DNA of 64,000 bases, from positions 168,418-232,417 of the forward strand of contig NZ_BJEA01000004.1 of the NCBI RefSeq assembly GCF_005405425.1, written 5' to 3'. The notes under the pieces are model-generated. The model searched no databases. It was not told the DNA's origin and was given only the letters and a program-made list of their open reading frames with translations. Below are positions 1 through 8,508 of the stretch, piece after piece. The position numbers and the translations under genes are program-made. This stretch comes from Lactiplantibacillus modestisalitolerans. Lineage in GTDB: Bacteria > Bacillota > Bacilli > Lactobacillales > Lactobacillaceae. Each line of letters begins with the position of its first letter. The stretch's first letter is position 1.

Positions 1-52
1 TGATCAAACTAAGAGTAAGACTGAATTAATGAACGAGTTACGGAATCTCTAA
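1..52 (+). CDS. dapH: Partial CDS: C-terminal end of DapH-like tetrahydrodipicolinate N-acetyltransferase
   Basis: Only the last 16 codons and the stop are in the window; the frame is open from base 2 and ends in TAA at 50-52. The tail (SKTELMNELRNL) resembles the lysine-rich end of DapH as I remember it. The call rests mostly on context: the next gene, 17 bases on, is an M20 amidohydrolase of the N-acetyl-diaminopimelate deacetylase type, and the two enzymes are commonly adjacent in the acetylase branch of lysine/diaminopimelate synthesis. Too little sequence is present to check domains. Confidence 0.5.
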   Translation, partial: DQTKSKTELMNELRNL

Positions 53-68
53 TAACGGAGGGATAAAG

Positions 69-1226
69 ATGGCGTTACGGGAAGCCGAATTAATTCCAAT
101 TTATCAACATTTACATCAAATTCCGGAACTCGGGTTAGAAGAACACGAAACGCAAGCCTACTTGTTAAAGCTGATTGCGGCCATGCCCCAGGACTGGTTA
201 ACGGTTAAGCGGGTTGCGAGTGTCCCGACGGCGATTTTAGTCAAGGTTAGCGGTCAGCAGCACGATTACCGCATCGGCTACCGGACCGATATTGACGGCC
301 TGCCGGTGACTGAGCAAACCGGGTTGCCGTTTGCGTCGAAGCATCCTGGTAAGATGCACGCTTGCGGTCATGATATTCATATGTCGGTGGCACTGGGGAT
401 TCTGAGTTATTTTGCTGAAAATCAGCCAACGACGGATATGATTTTCATCTTTCAACCGGCCGAAGAAAATGCCTCCGGTGGGATGCGCTTGTTCCAAAGT
501 GGCGCACTCGACGGGGATTGGCGGCCGGACGAAATCTTTGCCTTTCATGACAATCCGAATTTACCAACCGGTGCCATTGGTTGCCGCATGGGGACTTTGT
601 TTGCGGGAACTTGTGAAATTCACGCCCACTTAACCGGGAAGAGCGGTCACGCCGCTTATCCCCATCAGGCTCATGACATGGTGGTTGCCGGTTCGGCGCT
701 AGTTCAACAGTTGCAAACGATCGTTGCTCGTAACGTGGATCCCATTCAAAGTGGCGTGGTCACGTTGGGCCACTTCACGGCAGGGACCATTGGTAACGTG
801 ATTGCTGGTGAGGCCCAAATTGATGGGACGATTCGGGCGTTGACGCAGGACATGAACTTGCTGATTCAACGGCGGGTCCGGACCATTACGGAAGGGATTG
901 CGCTGGCTTACGATTGTGATATTGATTTGAAGCTGAACCAGGGCGGGTACTACCCGGTTGAGAACAACGATGCGATCACGGCGGACTTTATTGATTACAT
1001 GCAACGTGCCGACGGGGTCAACTTCATTGAAACGCAACCGGCGATGACCGGTGAAGATTTTGGTTATCTGATCCATCAGATTCCCGGAACGATGTTCTGG
1101 TTGGGAGTCGATAGTCCGTACTCGTTGCACTCAGAAAAAATGGTTCCGCATACCGACGCAATTATGCGCGGGGTTGACGCGATGACCGGCTTTTTGACGC
1201 ATCGCAATGCGTTACGGCAAGCTTAA
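69..1226 (+). CDS. M20 family amidohydrolase, probable N-acetyldiaminopimelate deacetylase
   Basis: Zinc-dependent amidohydrolase of 385 residues. Metal and catalytic motifs are visible in order: YRTDIDGLP (71-79), ACGHDIH (98-104), QPAEEN (129-134), FHDNP around 159-163 and HSEK near the C-terminus, which together are typical of the M20D group with a bacterial exopeptidase dimerisation domain in the middle. The DapH-like gene just upstream and a GGAGGG ribosome binding site 7 bases before the ATG suggest an operon making meso-diaminopimelate for lysine and peptidoglycan. Related M20D enzymes include hippurate hydrolases and IAA-amino-acid hydrolases, so the precise substrate is inferred from context. 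A strong hairpin follows the stop codon. Confidence 0.85.
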   Translation: MALREAELIPIYQHLHQIPELGLEEHETQAYLLKLIAAMPQDWLTVKRVASVPTAILVKVSGQQHDYRIGYRTDIDGLPVTEQTGLPFASKHPGKMHACGHDIHMSVALGILSYFAENQPTTDMIFIFQPAEENASGGMRLFQSGALDGDWRPDEIFAFHDNPNLPTGAIGCRMGTLFAGTCEIHAHLTGKSGHAAYPHQAHDMVVAGSALVQQLQTIVARNVDPIQSGVVTLGHFTAGTIGNVIAGEAQIDGTIRALTQDMNLLIQRRVRTITEGIALAYDCDIDLKLNQGGYYPVENNDAITADFIDYMQRADGVNFIETQPAMTGEDFGYLIHQIPGTMFWLGVDSPYSLHSEKMVPHTDAIMRGVDAMTGFLTHRNALRQA

Positions 1227-1243
1227 GCTTAAATCAACGTAAA

Positions 1244-1275
1244 AATGAGGCTGTGACTTATGTCACAGCCTCATT
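1244..1275 (+). terminator. Perfect 14-bp hairpin after the deacetylase gene
   Basis: AATGAGGCTGTGAC and its exact complement flank a 4-base TTAT loop. There is no long T-run on the plus strand, and the preceding AAAAA gives a T-run on the minus strand, so it could stop transcripts from either side or act as an RNA-stabilising end. Confidence 0.6.
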
Positions 1276-1282
1276 GTGTATT

Positions 1283-1411
1283 GACTCATGTTAATAGCCG
1301 AAACGTGCGCCAAAAGTCAGCTGGCTCCGCTTAACCCCGTAAGTCAAACAATCCAAGCCCAGGATTATTCGCCTTACGTCGTTAATGCTCACCAGCTAAC
1401 CGACTTTTGGC
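1283..1411 (-). repeat. Intergenic repeat element, long copy
   Basis: Terminal inverted repeats GCCAAAAGTC (1309-1318) and GACTTTTGGC (1402-1411), each next to an AGCTGG/CCAGCT unit. Read on the minus strand, both ends and the adjoining CACGTTTCGG...ATTAACATGAG stretch recur at 10388-10458, where the central ~55 bases are missing. No coding potential is seen. Confidence 0.6.
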
Positions 1412-1427
1412 ACACTCTTATTTTTTG

Positions 1428-2315
1428 TTAATGATTAGGTGTTAAATTTAAGCGGGTCGAGGGTAACTGAATGTTAGCTGCTTTAGCAGCTGCCAAGTAA
1501 GCGGCGAGAAAGTCGCGTTGAATGGCAAATTGCATTCCGTTTTTAACGTAAAACTGAACCCGAAAAACGAGCGTCCCGTCGGTTTGCGTGGTGACCCCCT
1601 GAATGTCGGGTTCACCAATAATATCGGGATACTGAGGTACGAGCTTGCGGTTGACGTCCTTGACCGCTTCAGTTAATTGTTGAATGGGCGTGGCGGTGGT
1701 CACGTACAAGTCAATCAGGACCCGCATGTCGTTGCGGGACTGATTACTAATGATCATGATTTTGCGGTTGGGGACGAAGTTTAACGTGCCGTCCGGGCTT
1801 GTAATTTGGGTCGTTCGCAAGCCAATTGCGGAGACGGTTCCCTCAACGGTTTCGATTTGAACGTAGTCGCCGACGTCAATCTGGTCTTCCAATAAGATGA
1901 AGAAACCAGTAACGATGTCACTCACAAAGCCTTGGGCACCAAGACCGAGGGCCACACTGAAGATTCCGGCACTGGCAATCAGGGTTCCAACCGGGACGCC
2001 AAGTACGGAGAGAACGGCGTAAATGCCAAAAAACATGATGACGTAATGGTAAATGTTAAGCGTCAACGTGTAGATCGTTGAGATCCGGTTACTGGCCGTA
2101 TCGCTCGTTCGGGCGTTCGTGATAAAAATATGGTGGATCAGGCGCTTACCGACGCGGTCAATGATCCAGAACAACAAAATAAAGAGAATAATTTCAATAA
2201 TCTTACCACCAATGTCGATGATAATTTGTTGCCAATCGATTTTTTGCACCAGTTTCATCCATACGGACACTTGCTTGGTTGGGGTATCGACGGCTAACAT
2301 CGTTGGAAAAGTCAT
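1428..2315 (-). CDS. Small-conductance mechanosensitive channel (MscS family)
   Basis: Membrane channel of 295 residues that opens on hypo-osmotic shock. Three hydrophobic segments lie in the first half; the third contains the glycine/alanine-rich pore helix (SAGIFSVALGLGAQGFVSD), followed by the beta domain motif with QIDVGDYVQIETVEGTV, both signatures of MscS. The C-terminal cytoplasmic alpha/beta domain is complete. I chose the ATG at 2315, which has a GAAGGTGA ribosome binding site; an in-frame extension to 2369 overlaps a likely -10 box (TACACT) and is probably not translated. The gene converges on the deacetylase operon and has no evident partner. Confidence 0.85.
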   Translation of the reverse strand: MTFPTMLAVDTPTKQVSVWMKLVQKIDWQQIIIDIGGKIIEIILFILLFWIIDRVGKRLIHHIFITNARTSDTASNRISTIYTLTLNIYHYVIMFFGIYAVLSVLGVPVGTLIASAGIFSVALGLGAQGFVSDIVTGFFILLEDQIDVGDYVQIETVEGTVSAIGLRTTQITSPDGTLNFVPNRKIMIISNQSRNDMRVLIDLYVTTATPIQQLTEAVKDVNRKLVPQYPDIIGEPDIQGVTTQTDGTLVFRVQFYVKNGMQFAIQRDFLAAYLAAAKAANIQLPSTRLNLTPNH

Positions 2316-2495
2316 GTGTTCACCTTCGTCTAATAGTCTGTTAATTAGTGTAGCAGAAGCGCGCCCCACAAGTCCAATGACAATTGGTGTGAATTCGCGG
2401 TTAGTCTAAGTTGTAAGCACTTTTATAATTGCGATTTAATTAAGACAATGCTATGCTAGTTCTAATATAGAGGCAGTTGAAGGAGGAAATTACGG

Positions 2496-2912
2496 ATGAT
2501 TACACACGTTGCGGGGATCATTGCCGCCATTGCGTTTTTACTGTTAGTCTGCTTCATCGGGATTTTCCTGATGCGGATTACGAAAACGATGGGGGAAGTC
2601 AACCGAAGTTTAAACACCATCACGGATGATGTCGATGCCTTATCACACCAAACGGAAAAAATTATGGCAAACGCCAATGAATTATTAAAAGATGTTAATG
2701 GCAAGGTCGCGTCAATTGACCCGGCATTCCAAGCGATGGGTGACTTAGGTCAAAGCGTTTCGGATCTGAACGCGGCGACCCGGGAGTTAACTGCGAAGGT
2801 TGGTCATAATAACCAGAAGCGTAGTAAGTTTACGAGCGCCGGTAAGGTTGGTAAAGCCGCCTTCGATGTCTATCGGAACCGTCGGTCAAAAAAAAATAGT
2901 GAGGAGTCTTAA
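2496..2912 (+). CDS. DUF948 domain-containing membrane-anchored protein
   Basis: 138 residues: an N-terminal transmembrane helix (about 5-28, AGIIAAIAFLLLVCFIGIFL) followed by a long helical region with heptad-like spacing and a basic tail. This is the usual layout of DUF948 proteins of Firmicutes, whose function is unknown but which are often placed near the cell envelope or stress genes. AAGGAGG lies 8 bases before the ATG. It is separated from the next gene by only 2 bases, so the two are co-transcribed. Confidence 0.75.
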   Translation: MITHVAGIIAAIAFLLLVCFIGIFLMRITKTMGEVNRSLNTITDDVDALSHQTEKIMANANELLKDVNGKVASIDPAFQAMGDLGQSVSDLNAATRELTAKVGHNNQKRSKFTSAGKVGKAAFDVYRNRRSKKNSEES

Positions 2913-2914
2913 CG

Positions 2915-3406
2915 ATGTCAAAAAAGGGATTCTTATTTGGATTAGCCGTTGGGGCAAGTGCCATTGCTGCCGTTGCCACCAAGTTATCTGACGAAAAAAA
3001 AGCGGAATTAGCCGCTAAGGCGCAGGCCGGATTAGCCGCTTTCAAAGATCGGGCCATCGATTACGCGTTCTACGCGAACGATGCAACCGCGGATTTTCGG
3101 GACGTTGCTAGCGAAGAATTTGAAGAAGCTAAGCGGAAAGTTGCGGACTTTGCGGAGCAGTACCAAGCAACTAAGGGCGCCGGTGACGAAACCTTTACGT
3201 CCAGTTTGGACCGGGCAACGGATAGTCTTCGCACGGAACTCGCCCAGGTCGAAGATGAACAGGATGCGGATGATGATGAAGGCGATATCGTCATTGATGG
3301 TAGTGCTGCGTTTAGCGATGCAACGAGTGCTGCTAGTGAAGCCGATTCGGCAACGAGTGCAGCGGATTCAGCCGCTGATTCAGCAACGACTGATTCTGAA
3401 GCATAA
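2915..3406 (+). CDS. YtxH-like protein with acidic, Ser/Ala-rich C-terminal tail
   Basis: 163 residues: a short glycine/alanine-rich hydrophobic N-terminus (KKGFLFGLAVGASAIAAVAT), a charged helical middle and a low-complexity acidic tail built from Ala-Asp-Ser-Ala repeats (about 115-163). The pair DUF948 plus YtxH-like is common upstream of pepQ/ccpA in lactobacilli. YtxH proteins are general-stress membrane proteins of unclear mechanism. Ribosome binding site GAGGAGT precedes the ATG and overlaps the end of the upstream gene. The repetitive tail creates spurious open frames on the other strand. Confidence 0.65.
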   Translation: MSKKGFLFGLAVGASAIAAVATKLSDEKKAELAAKAQAGLAAFKDRAIDYAFYANDATADFRDVASEEFEEAKRKVADFAEQYQATKGAGDETFTSSLDRATDSLRTELAQVEDEQDADDDEGDIVIDGSAAFSDATSAASEADSATSAADSAADSATTDSEA

Positions 3407-3417
3407 TTCAAGTAATC

Positions 3418-3455
3418 AAAGAACTTTCGGATCGTGGATCCGAAAGTTCTTTTGT
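3418..3455 (+). terminator. Rho-independent terminator of the DUF948-YtxH operon
   Basis: GAACTTTCGGATC (3421-3433), a 3-base loop and the exact complement (3437-3449), followed by TTTT. Confidence 0.9.
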
Positions 3456-3558
3456 TTACTTGAAAACCATCCAAACGGGGAGCTTTAGTTGTCTGTGACC
3501 GTAAAGACGAGTACCGTAGACTTGTAACGAAAAAAGTTTAAACGAGGGTGAAAACTAA

Positions 3559-4512
3559 ATGAAGACAATTCAATTAGGCGCAACCAGTCAGTCGGTTTCG
3601 GCGGTTGCACTGGGAATCATGCGGATGGTTCGGCTCAATCCTGATCAGGCTGCCGGCGTTTTAAACACGGTTCATGAGCACGGGGTTGATTTTATCGATA
3701 GTGCGGACATTTATGGTAATGGCCAATCAGAGACCGTTTTTGGGCAAGCGTTAAAACGGTCTGGTTTACACCGGGATGATTTTTGGATTCAATCTAAGGG
3801 CGGCATCGTCCTGGATCCAAAGCGGAGTAAGGGTGAGCTGGTCTTTGGTCAGCGCTACGATTTTTCCAAGGCACACCTGATTAAAACGGTGGACGGTATT
3901 TTACAACGAATGCAGGTGGATTACCTGGATAGCTTTTTGCTGCACCGGCCGGATCCATTGATGGAACTAGACGACGTGGCGGCGGCTTTTGATGAATTAC
4001 AGACGGCCGGGAAAGTGCGTCACTTTGGGGTGTCGAACTTTAACCCGATGCAGGTTGCGATGTTGCAAGCAGCACTTGGTCAAAAGTTAATGATTAACCA
4101 GTTGCAGTTTGGGGTCATGCATACGGGGCCAATCCAGTTTGGCCTGCATACTAATATGCAGGATGCGGCGAGTGTAAATCGCGATGGTGAAATCATTGAG
4201 TATTCACGGCTGCATGGGATGACGATTCAAGCTTGGTCGCCGTACCAGTACGGGATGTTTGCGGGAACCTTCATTGACAACCCGAAGTTCCCGGAATTGA
4301 ATAAGCAATTGCAGGCGCTGGCGGACAAGTATGGTGTGACCAAGAATGCGATTGCGACGGCATGGATTTTGCGGCACCCGGCTAATATGCAAGTGATTTT
4401 AGGATCGATGAACCCGCAGCACTTAAAGGAAAGTATGACAGGCGCGGACGTGCAGTTGACGCGCCAAGAGTGGTACGATACGTACTTTGCGGCGGGGAAT
4501 GATTTGCCGTAG
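3559..4512 (+). CDS. Aldo/keto reductase family oxidoreductase
   Basis: NADPH-dependent aldo/keto reductase of 317 residues, similar in layout to the YdhF/YcsN type. The catalytic tetrad can be traced: Asp and Tyr in SADIYGNGQ (about 48-56), Lys in IQSKGG and His in FLLHRPDP; the cofactor-binding end shows GSMNPQHLKES. Substrate cannot be read from sequence. GAGGG precedes the ATG. It is monocistronic, between two terminators, and convergent with pepQ. Confidence 0.85.
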   Translation: MKTIQLGATSQSVSAVALGIMRMVRLNPDQAAGVLNTVHEHGVDFIDSADIYGNGQSETVFGQALKRSGLHRDDFWIQSKGGIVLDPKRSKGELVFGQRYDFSKAHLIKTVDGILQRMQVDYLDSFLLHRPDPLMELDDVAAAFDELQTAGKVRHFGVSNFNPMQVAMLQAALGQKLMINQLQFGVMHTGPIQFGLHTNMQDAASVNRDGEIIEYSRLHGMTIQAWSPYQYGMFAGTFIDNPKFPELNKQLQALADKYGVTKNAIATAWILRHPANMQVILGSMNPQHLKESMTGADVQLTRQEWYDTYFAAGNDLP

Positions 4513-4650
4513 AGTGTGAGGACCAGCGGTTTGACCTTGGGTAATGCCTAGCTAAGGCGTTGGCGCGGATTATGCGATGACGCCTTAGTGTAGCAGGCGC
4601 AGAGGTCAGCTGGTCCGAACACGTTTCAATCAGCCAAAAAGGTTAACAAA

Positions 4651-4684
4651 AACGCTCCCGACTGAATTTTCGGTCGGGAGCGTT
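4651..4684. terminator. Bidirectional terminator between aldo/keto reductase and pepQ
   Basis: AACGCTCCCGACTGAA pairs with TTCGGTCGGGAGCGTT, T-rich on the plus side (CTTTTT) and A-rich on the other, serving two convergent genes. Confidence 0.85.
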
Positions 4685-4700
4685 GCTGTCTTTTTAGAGG

Positions 4701-5807
4701 TTAGTCTAAGATTTTAAGTTCCTTAGGGGTGTGGGTGAATGGCTTGAAGCCGTCCTTGGTAACAACCCCGCAGTCTTCAATGCGCACACCGGCAACGCCT
4801 GGGATGTAGATGCCGGGTTCGATGGAGAAGCACATACCTTCAACTAATGGCATCTTATTGCCGGCCATCATTGATGGAAATTCGTGGTCAGTTTGACCGA
4901 TCCCGTGGCCTAAACGGTGAATAAAGTATTCGCCATAGCCCGCTTTAGTGATAATGTCACGGGCAATTTTATCAACGTCTTCGGCCGCCATTCCTGGCTT
5001 AACGGCCGCCTGGGTCGTTAACTGGGCTTCCAGACAAACGTCGTAAATTTCTTTTTGCTTAGCGGTTGGCTGACCATAAGCAATCGTCCGGGAAGCGTCG
5101 GAAGCGTAGCCTTCGTACATGACACCGAGGTCAAACAGCACTAATTCGTTTGGTTTAACCTTAGTTTCGTTAGTGGCGCCGTGGGGATTAGCAGCGTGTT
5201 CGCCGGCTTGAACGAGTGTTCCAAAGCTCATTTCCATAATGCCCTTTTTCATTAAAGCGTATTGTAATTCGGCCGCAATTTGTTGTTCGGTCCGCCCAGC
5301 CTTAACGGCAGCAAATCCTTGTTCAAATGCGAAATCCGCCCACTGCCCAGCAATGTCTAACTTCTTTAATTCGTCCGGCGTTTTAACGAGCCGTAATTGT
5401 TGGATGTAGGGTGAGAGGTCCTGCGTGAACTGGGCCTCAGGAAATTGGGCCTTGAGTGCTTGGAAGCGGTCAAGAGTCAGGTTACCTTCTTCTAAGGCCC
5501 ACTTTGTTGGGTGGGCGCAACTAGCACGAACGTGTTCGGCAATCAGGGCGTAGGGATCTTCGTGGTCCATGTAGCCGAATACTTGGTACGGCCAGCCCAT
5601 GTCTTTAATGGCTTCGACTTCGAGTGCGGGTGCAAAGAGGAACGGATCGGCATCGGCGAAAATGAAGAGGGCGAGGGTCCGCTCGTAGGGGTTGCTTTCA
5701 AACCCCGTTAAATATGAAATCGTGTGAAAATTGCTGACGTAAGTTACGTCCAGCTGGTGTTCCGCGGTCCACTGACGGACTTGTTCTAGTTTCGTAGCAT
5801 CTGCCAC
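4701..5807 (-). CDS. pepQ: Xaa-Pro dipeptidase
   Basis: Cytoplasmic metallopeptidase (M24) that splits dipeptides with C-terminal proline. The pita-bread metal ligands are visible: the first aspartate in FDLGVMYEG and second in ASDASRT, histidine in HRLGHGIGQ, glutamates in FSIEPG and VRIEDCG. I place the start at the GTG at 5807, 8 bases after AAGGAG, giving 368 residues, the usual PepQ length; the upstream GTG at 5816 overlaps that ribosome binding site. It is divergent from ccpA, the classic lactobacillus arrangement, with a cre site between the two. Confidence 0.93.
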   Translation of the reverse strand: MADATKLEQVRQWTAEHQLDVTYVSNFHTISYLTGFESNPYERTLALFIFADADPFLFAPALEVEAIKDMGWPYQVFGYMDHEDPYALIAEHVRASCAHPTKWALEEGNLTLDRFQALKAQFPEAQFTQDLSPYIQQLRLVKTPDELKKLDIAGQWADFAFEQGFAAVKAGRTEQQIAAELQYALMKKGIMEMSFGTLVQAGEHAANPHGATNETKVKPNELVLFDLGVMYEGYASDASRTIAYGQPTAKQKEIYDVCLEAQLTTQAAVKPGMAAEDVDKIARDIITKAGYGEYFIHRLGHGIGQTDHEFPSMMAGNKMPLVEGMCFSIEPGIYIPGVAGVRIEDCGVVTKDGFKPFTHTPKELKILD

Positions 5808-5910
5808 TTGAATCACTCCTTAATTGGTTATATATACCAGTATAGCGCTCTTTCTTAAAAAAAGCTGTGAATCCGAAAAATGAAAAAATCGGCTGAAGCG
5901 TTGTTAAATC

Positions 5911-5939
5911 TTGCTTTTTGAAAACAAGTAGGTTATTAT
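5911..5939 (+). promoter_or_regulatory. Distal ccpA promoter
   Basis: TTGCTT, 17 bases, TATTAT. The expected start point falls on the cre site at 5945-5958. Confidence 0.6.
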
Positions 5940-5944
5940 TTTCA

Positions 5945-5958
5945 TGAAAGCGATTTCA
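5945..5958. promoter_or_regulatory. cre site (CcpA operator)
   Basis: TGAAAGCGATTTCA matches the catabolite-responsive element consensus TGWAANCGNTNWCA at every defined position. It lies in the pepQ/ccpA gap, just after the distal ccpA -10 box, which fits autoregulation by CcpA and possible control of pepQ. Confidence 0.85.
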
Positions 5959-5972
5959 AATGCTTTCTTAAG

Positions 5973-6001
5973 TTGCAACGGGACCGTAATTTTGCTATAT
6001 T
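5973..6001 (+). promoter_or_regulatory. Proximal ccpA promoter
   Basis: TTGCAA, 17 bases, TATATT, downstream of the cre site. Confidence 0.6.
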
Positions 6002-6063
6002 GGGTGATGTTGCATGAAAACGAATGAAAACATATGATATCAGGTAAGAAAGGGCTATTTTAC

Positions 6064-7074
6064 ATGGAAAAACAGACAGTTACGATTTATGATGTCGCGC
6101 GGGAAGCGGCAGTTTCAATGGCGACGGTTTCACGGGTTGTCAACGGGAACCCAAACGTTAAGCCGGCCACCCGTAAAAAGGTTTTAGCCGTTATTGAACG
6201 GTTGGATTACCGGCCAAACGCAGTTGCGCGGGGCTTAGCAAGTAAGCGCTCAACAACGGTTGGGGTGATTATTCCAGACGTGACCAACATTTACTTCGCT
6301 TCGTTGGCCCGCGGAATTGACGACATTGCGATGATGTACAAGTACAACATTATCCTAACTAATAGTGATGATGCTGGTGAACAAGAAGTGAACGTGTTGA
6401 ACACGTTGATGGCTAAGCAAGTCGATGGGGTTATTTTCATGGGGAACCACATTGATGATAAACTACGGGCAGAATTTAAGCGGGCGAAGGCGCCGGTCGT
6501 GTTAGCTGGGACGGTTGATCCACAAGGTGATACACCGAGTGTTAATATCGATTACGCAGCGGCCGTTGAAGAGGCGGTTACGAACTTGATTAACCGCGGT
6601 CACACTAAGATTGCGTTAGCTTTAGGTTCTTTATCCCAATCAATTAACGCCGAATACCGGCTAACCGGTTATAAGCGCGCCCTGAATAAAGCTAAATTAC
6701 CATACGATGATAGTTTGGTTTACGAAGCAGGTTATTCCTACGATGCCGGTACGAAGTTACAACCGGTGATTGCGGATAGTGGCGCAACCGCCGTTTTCGT
6801 TGGTGACGATGAAATGGCTGCTGGTATCATTAACGCTAGCGTTGAATCGGGCGTAAAGGTACCGGATGATTTGGAAGTGATTACCAGCAATAACACGATT
6901 ATTACCCAGATTACCCGCCCAGCCATTACGTCGATTACGCAACCACTGTATGATATTGGTGCGGTTGCGATGCGGATGCTGACGAAGTTAATGAATGATA
7001 AGGAATTGGACGAAAAGACCGTTACGTTACCATACGGGATCGTCCGTCGTGACTCAACTAAGGTCGAAGATTAA
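6064..7074 (+). CDS. ccpA: Catabolite control protein A, LacI-family regulator
   Basis: Global carbon-catabolite regulator that binds cre sites together with phosphorylated HPr. The N-terminus VTIYDVAREAAVSMATVSRV is the LacI-type helix-turn-helix, followed by the hinge NAVARGLAS and a periplasmic-binding-like effector domain ending in the conserved TLPYGIVRRDST. From the ATG at 6064 it has 336 residues, the usual CcpA length; an in-frame ATG at 6034 adds ten residues without family support. Divergent from pepQ; two promoters and a cre site lie upstream and a hairpin terminator follows. Confidence 0.96.
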   Translation: MEKQTVTIYDVAREAAVSMATVSRVVNGNPNVKPATRKKVLAVIERLDYRPNAVARGLASKRSTTVGVIIPDVTNIYFASLARGIDDIAMMYKYNIILTNSDDAGEQEVNVLNTLMAKQVDGVIFMGNHIDDKLRAEFKRAKAPVVLAGTVDPQGDTPSVNIDYAAAVEEAVTNLINRGHTKIALALGSLSQSINAEYRLTGYKRALNKAKLPYDDSLVYEAGYSYDAGTKLQPVIADSGATAVFVGDDEMAAGIINASVESGVKVPDDLEVITSNNTIITQITRPAITSITQPLYDIGAVAMRMLTKLMNDKELDEKTVTLPYGIVRRDSTKVED

Positions 7075-7128
7075 TTCGCTTAGGTTAATTGAATTGCTAC
7101 TGCGAGCAAAATCGTTTCGCGGTATACT

Positions 7129-7158
7129 AGGTTCAGAACACTGGTTCTGAACCTTTTT
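7129..7158 (+). terminator. ccpA terminator
   Basis: AGGTTCAGAAC, loop ACTG, GTTCTGAACCT, then TTTT. Confidence 0.9.
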
Positions 7159-7187
7159 CGTTCGAACCGTTTGAAAGGATGGCAAGC

Positions 7188-8057
7188 ATGGCAAAATTAG
7201 AGTTACCAGATCGTCCGGGGAAGGTTCGCTTGGGATTAAAAGCCGGGGCAGCGACCGAACAGTTACTTGATCGCCTGCGGTACCGGCCCGAATTTTTTGA
7301 ATTTTATACGCAGGCCACGGATCTAGAGGGGGAAGCGTTTAAGAAGTTTAAGCAGGCGGTGACCTTTGTTCAGCGCTCCGTGACGCCCAACGTGATTATT
7401 CACCACCCAATGCAGTATCAAGGGCGGCATCTAGATCAGCTTTTGGACCCGGTGCGGCAACCGGAAGCGTATCAATTTTTACAACGCTCAACAGACCAGT
7501 TGATTGACTTGGCTTATGAGACGGGCGCCAAACTTTTGGTTCACGGGGGCTATGGTGGTCAGGAGACGCAGCAGTTGATTAGTGAGTATCCGTCCTTAGC
7601 CGCCGCTAGGGAGACCGTGTTTAACCGGTTGGATCAGTTGATTGCGGCCGGCCATGGTCGGGTCATGATTGAAAACGGGATCACCCCTAGCTTCATGTAC
7701 GGGGATCCGCAACTGGACGAACAAATTATTCAGCACCAGTGGCCACTCGTCTGTGATGTTAGCCACGTCTTCATTGGACTGCACGGCGATATGGACTTAA
7801 CCGCGCTGACACTGAAACGGCTGCGGCCACTCATTCAGCATTATCATTTAGTGGATTCAATGGGACAACAGCATGATAGCTTGCCGCTTGGTCGCGGTCG
7901 GGTTGATTGGAACCGGGTCTTGCCGTTACTGAATCCGGGTGCCTCGATGATTTACGAGGTGCCGGATGCAACCGACGCCACTTGTCGGAATATGCTGGAA
8001 AGTTATCATTATCTGCGCGGACTCGAAATTAAATGGTTAGAAGGGACGCCGGCATGA
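7188..8057 (+). CDS. Sugar phosphate isomerase/epimerase-like TIM-barrel protein
   Basis: 289 residues of the xylose isomerase-like/AP endonuclease 2 TIM-barrel superfamily. Probable metal-site strands are VMIENGITP, LVCDVSHVF, HYHLVDSMG and MIYEVPD, with a conserved-looking PLGRGRVDW loop. The reaction is unknown. The start at 7188 is 7-8 bases from AAAGGA; an ATG at 7179 overlaps that site. The stop codon overlaps the next start (ATGA), so the two are translationally coupled. Confidence 0.7.
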   Translation: MAKLELPDRPGKVRLGLKAGAATEQLLDRLRYRPEFFEFYTQATDLEGEAFKKFKQAVTFVQRSVTPNVIIHHPMQYQGRHLDQLLDPVRQPEAYQFLQRSTDQLIDLAYETGAKLLVHGGYGGQETQQLISEYPSLAAARETVFNRLDQLIAAGHGRVMIENGITPSFMYGDPQLDEQIIQHQWPLVCDVSHVFIGLHGDMDLTALTLKRLRPLIQHYHLVDSMGQQHDSLPLGRGRVDWNRVLPLLNPGASMIYEVPDATDATCRNMLESYHYLRGLEIKWLEGTPA

Positions 8058-8374
8058 GCCAAATCGTTGTGCACGTTGACGAAGTTGCTAAAGTTGCTTT
8101 AGCCATCGGTAACGTTAAAAATTTCCTGAAAGCGCGCCCGACCAGTACCGTCGTGGTGGTCGTTAATGGTCCGGCGATTACTAGTTTGATAACTGGTGCG
8201 TGGCAACCGTTATTAACGCAGTTACCGCAGGTTGAGGTGGACGCGTGTGCCAACGCGTTAGCCAGCCATCACTTGACGGCGCAACAATTACCAGCAACGG
8301 TTCAAGTGGTGCCCGCGGGGGTCGTTCGGATCATTGAACTTCAGGAACAGGGCTACGCTTACTTACGGCCCTAG
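8054..8374 (+). CDS. DsrE-like small protein
   Basis: 106 residues beginning SQIVVHVDEVAKVALAIGNV, with a VVVVVNGPAIT strand and a late ELQEQGYAYLRP end. This alternating strand/helix pattern is that of the DsrE/DsrF-like fold; many members are cysteine-dependent sulfur carriers, but the one cysteine here (in VDACANALA) matches a position often kept. Coupled by ATGA overlap to the TIM-barrel gene, suggesting joint function. Function unknown. Confidence 0.55.
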   Translation: MSQIVVHVDEVAKVALAIGNVKNFLKARPTSTVVVVVNGPAITSLITGAWQPLLTQLPQVEVDACANALASHHLTAQQLPATVQVVPAGVVRIIELQEQGYAYLRP

Positions 8375-8423
8375 GACTGGCAGGGAACCGGTTACCATCT
8401 TTTCGGATCCTCGGGCCTAAGCC

Positions 8424-8452
8424 TTGAAATTACTCGTTTTTTTTGCTATTAT
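8424..8452 (+). promoter_or_regulatory. yebC promoter
   Basis: TTGAAA, 17 bases, TATTAT, about 57 bases before the yebC ATG. Confidence 0.75.
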
Positions 8453-8508
8453 ACTTAGCGTATGTTTTATCATCAATCGACTATATAAAAAGAAAGAAGG
8501 AGTCACAC

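Noticed and set aside
3070..3474. 134-residue minus-strand frame over the YtxH-like gene
   Set aside because: Ser/Ala low-complexity mirror of the real gene's tail, with no ribosome binding site.
4511..4625. Third copy of the intergenic repeat
   Set aside because: Shares only short pieces (CAGCTGGT, CACGTTTC) and a GGACCAGC/GCTGGTCC inverted repeat; similarity too weak to claim.
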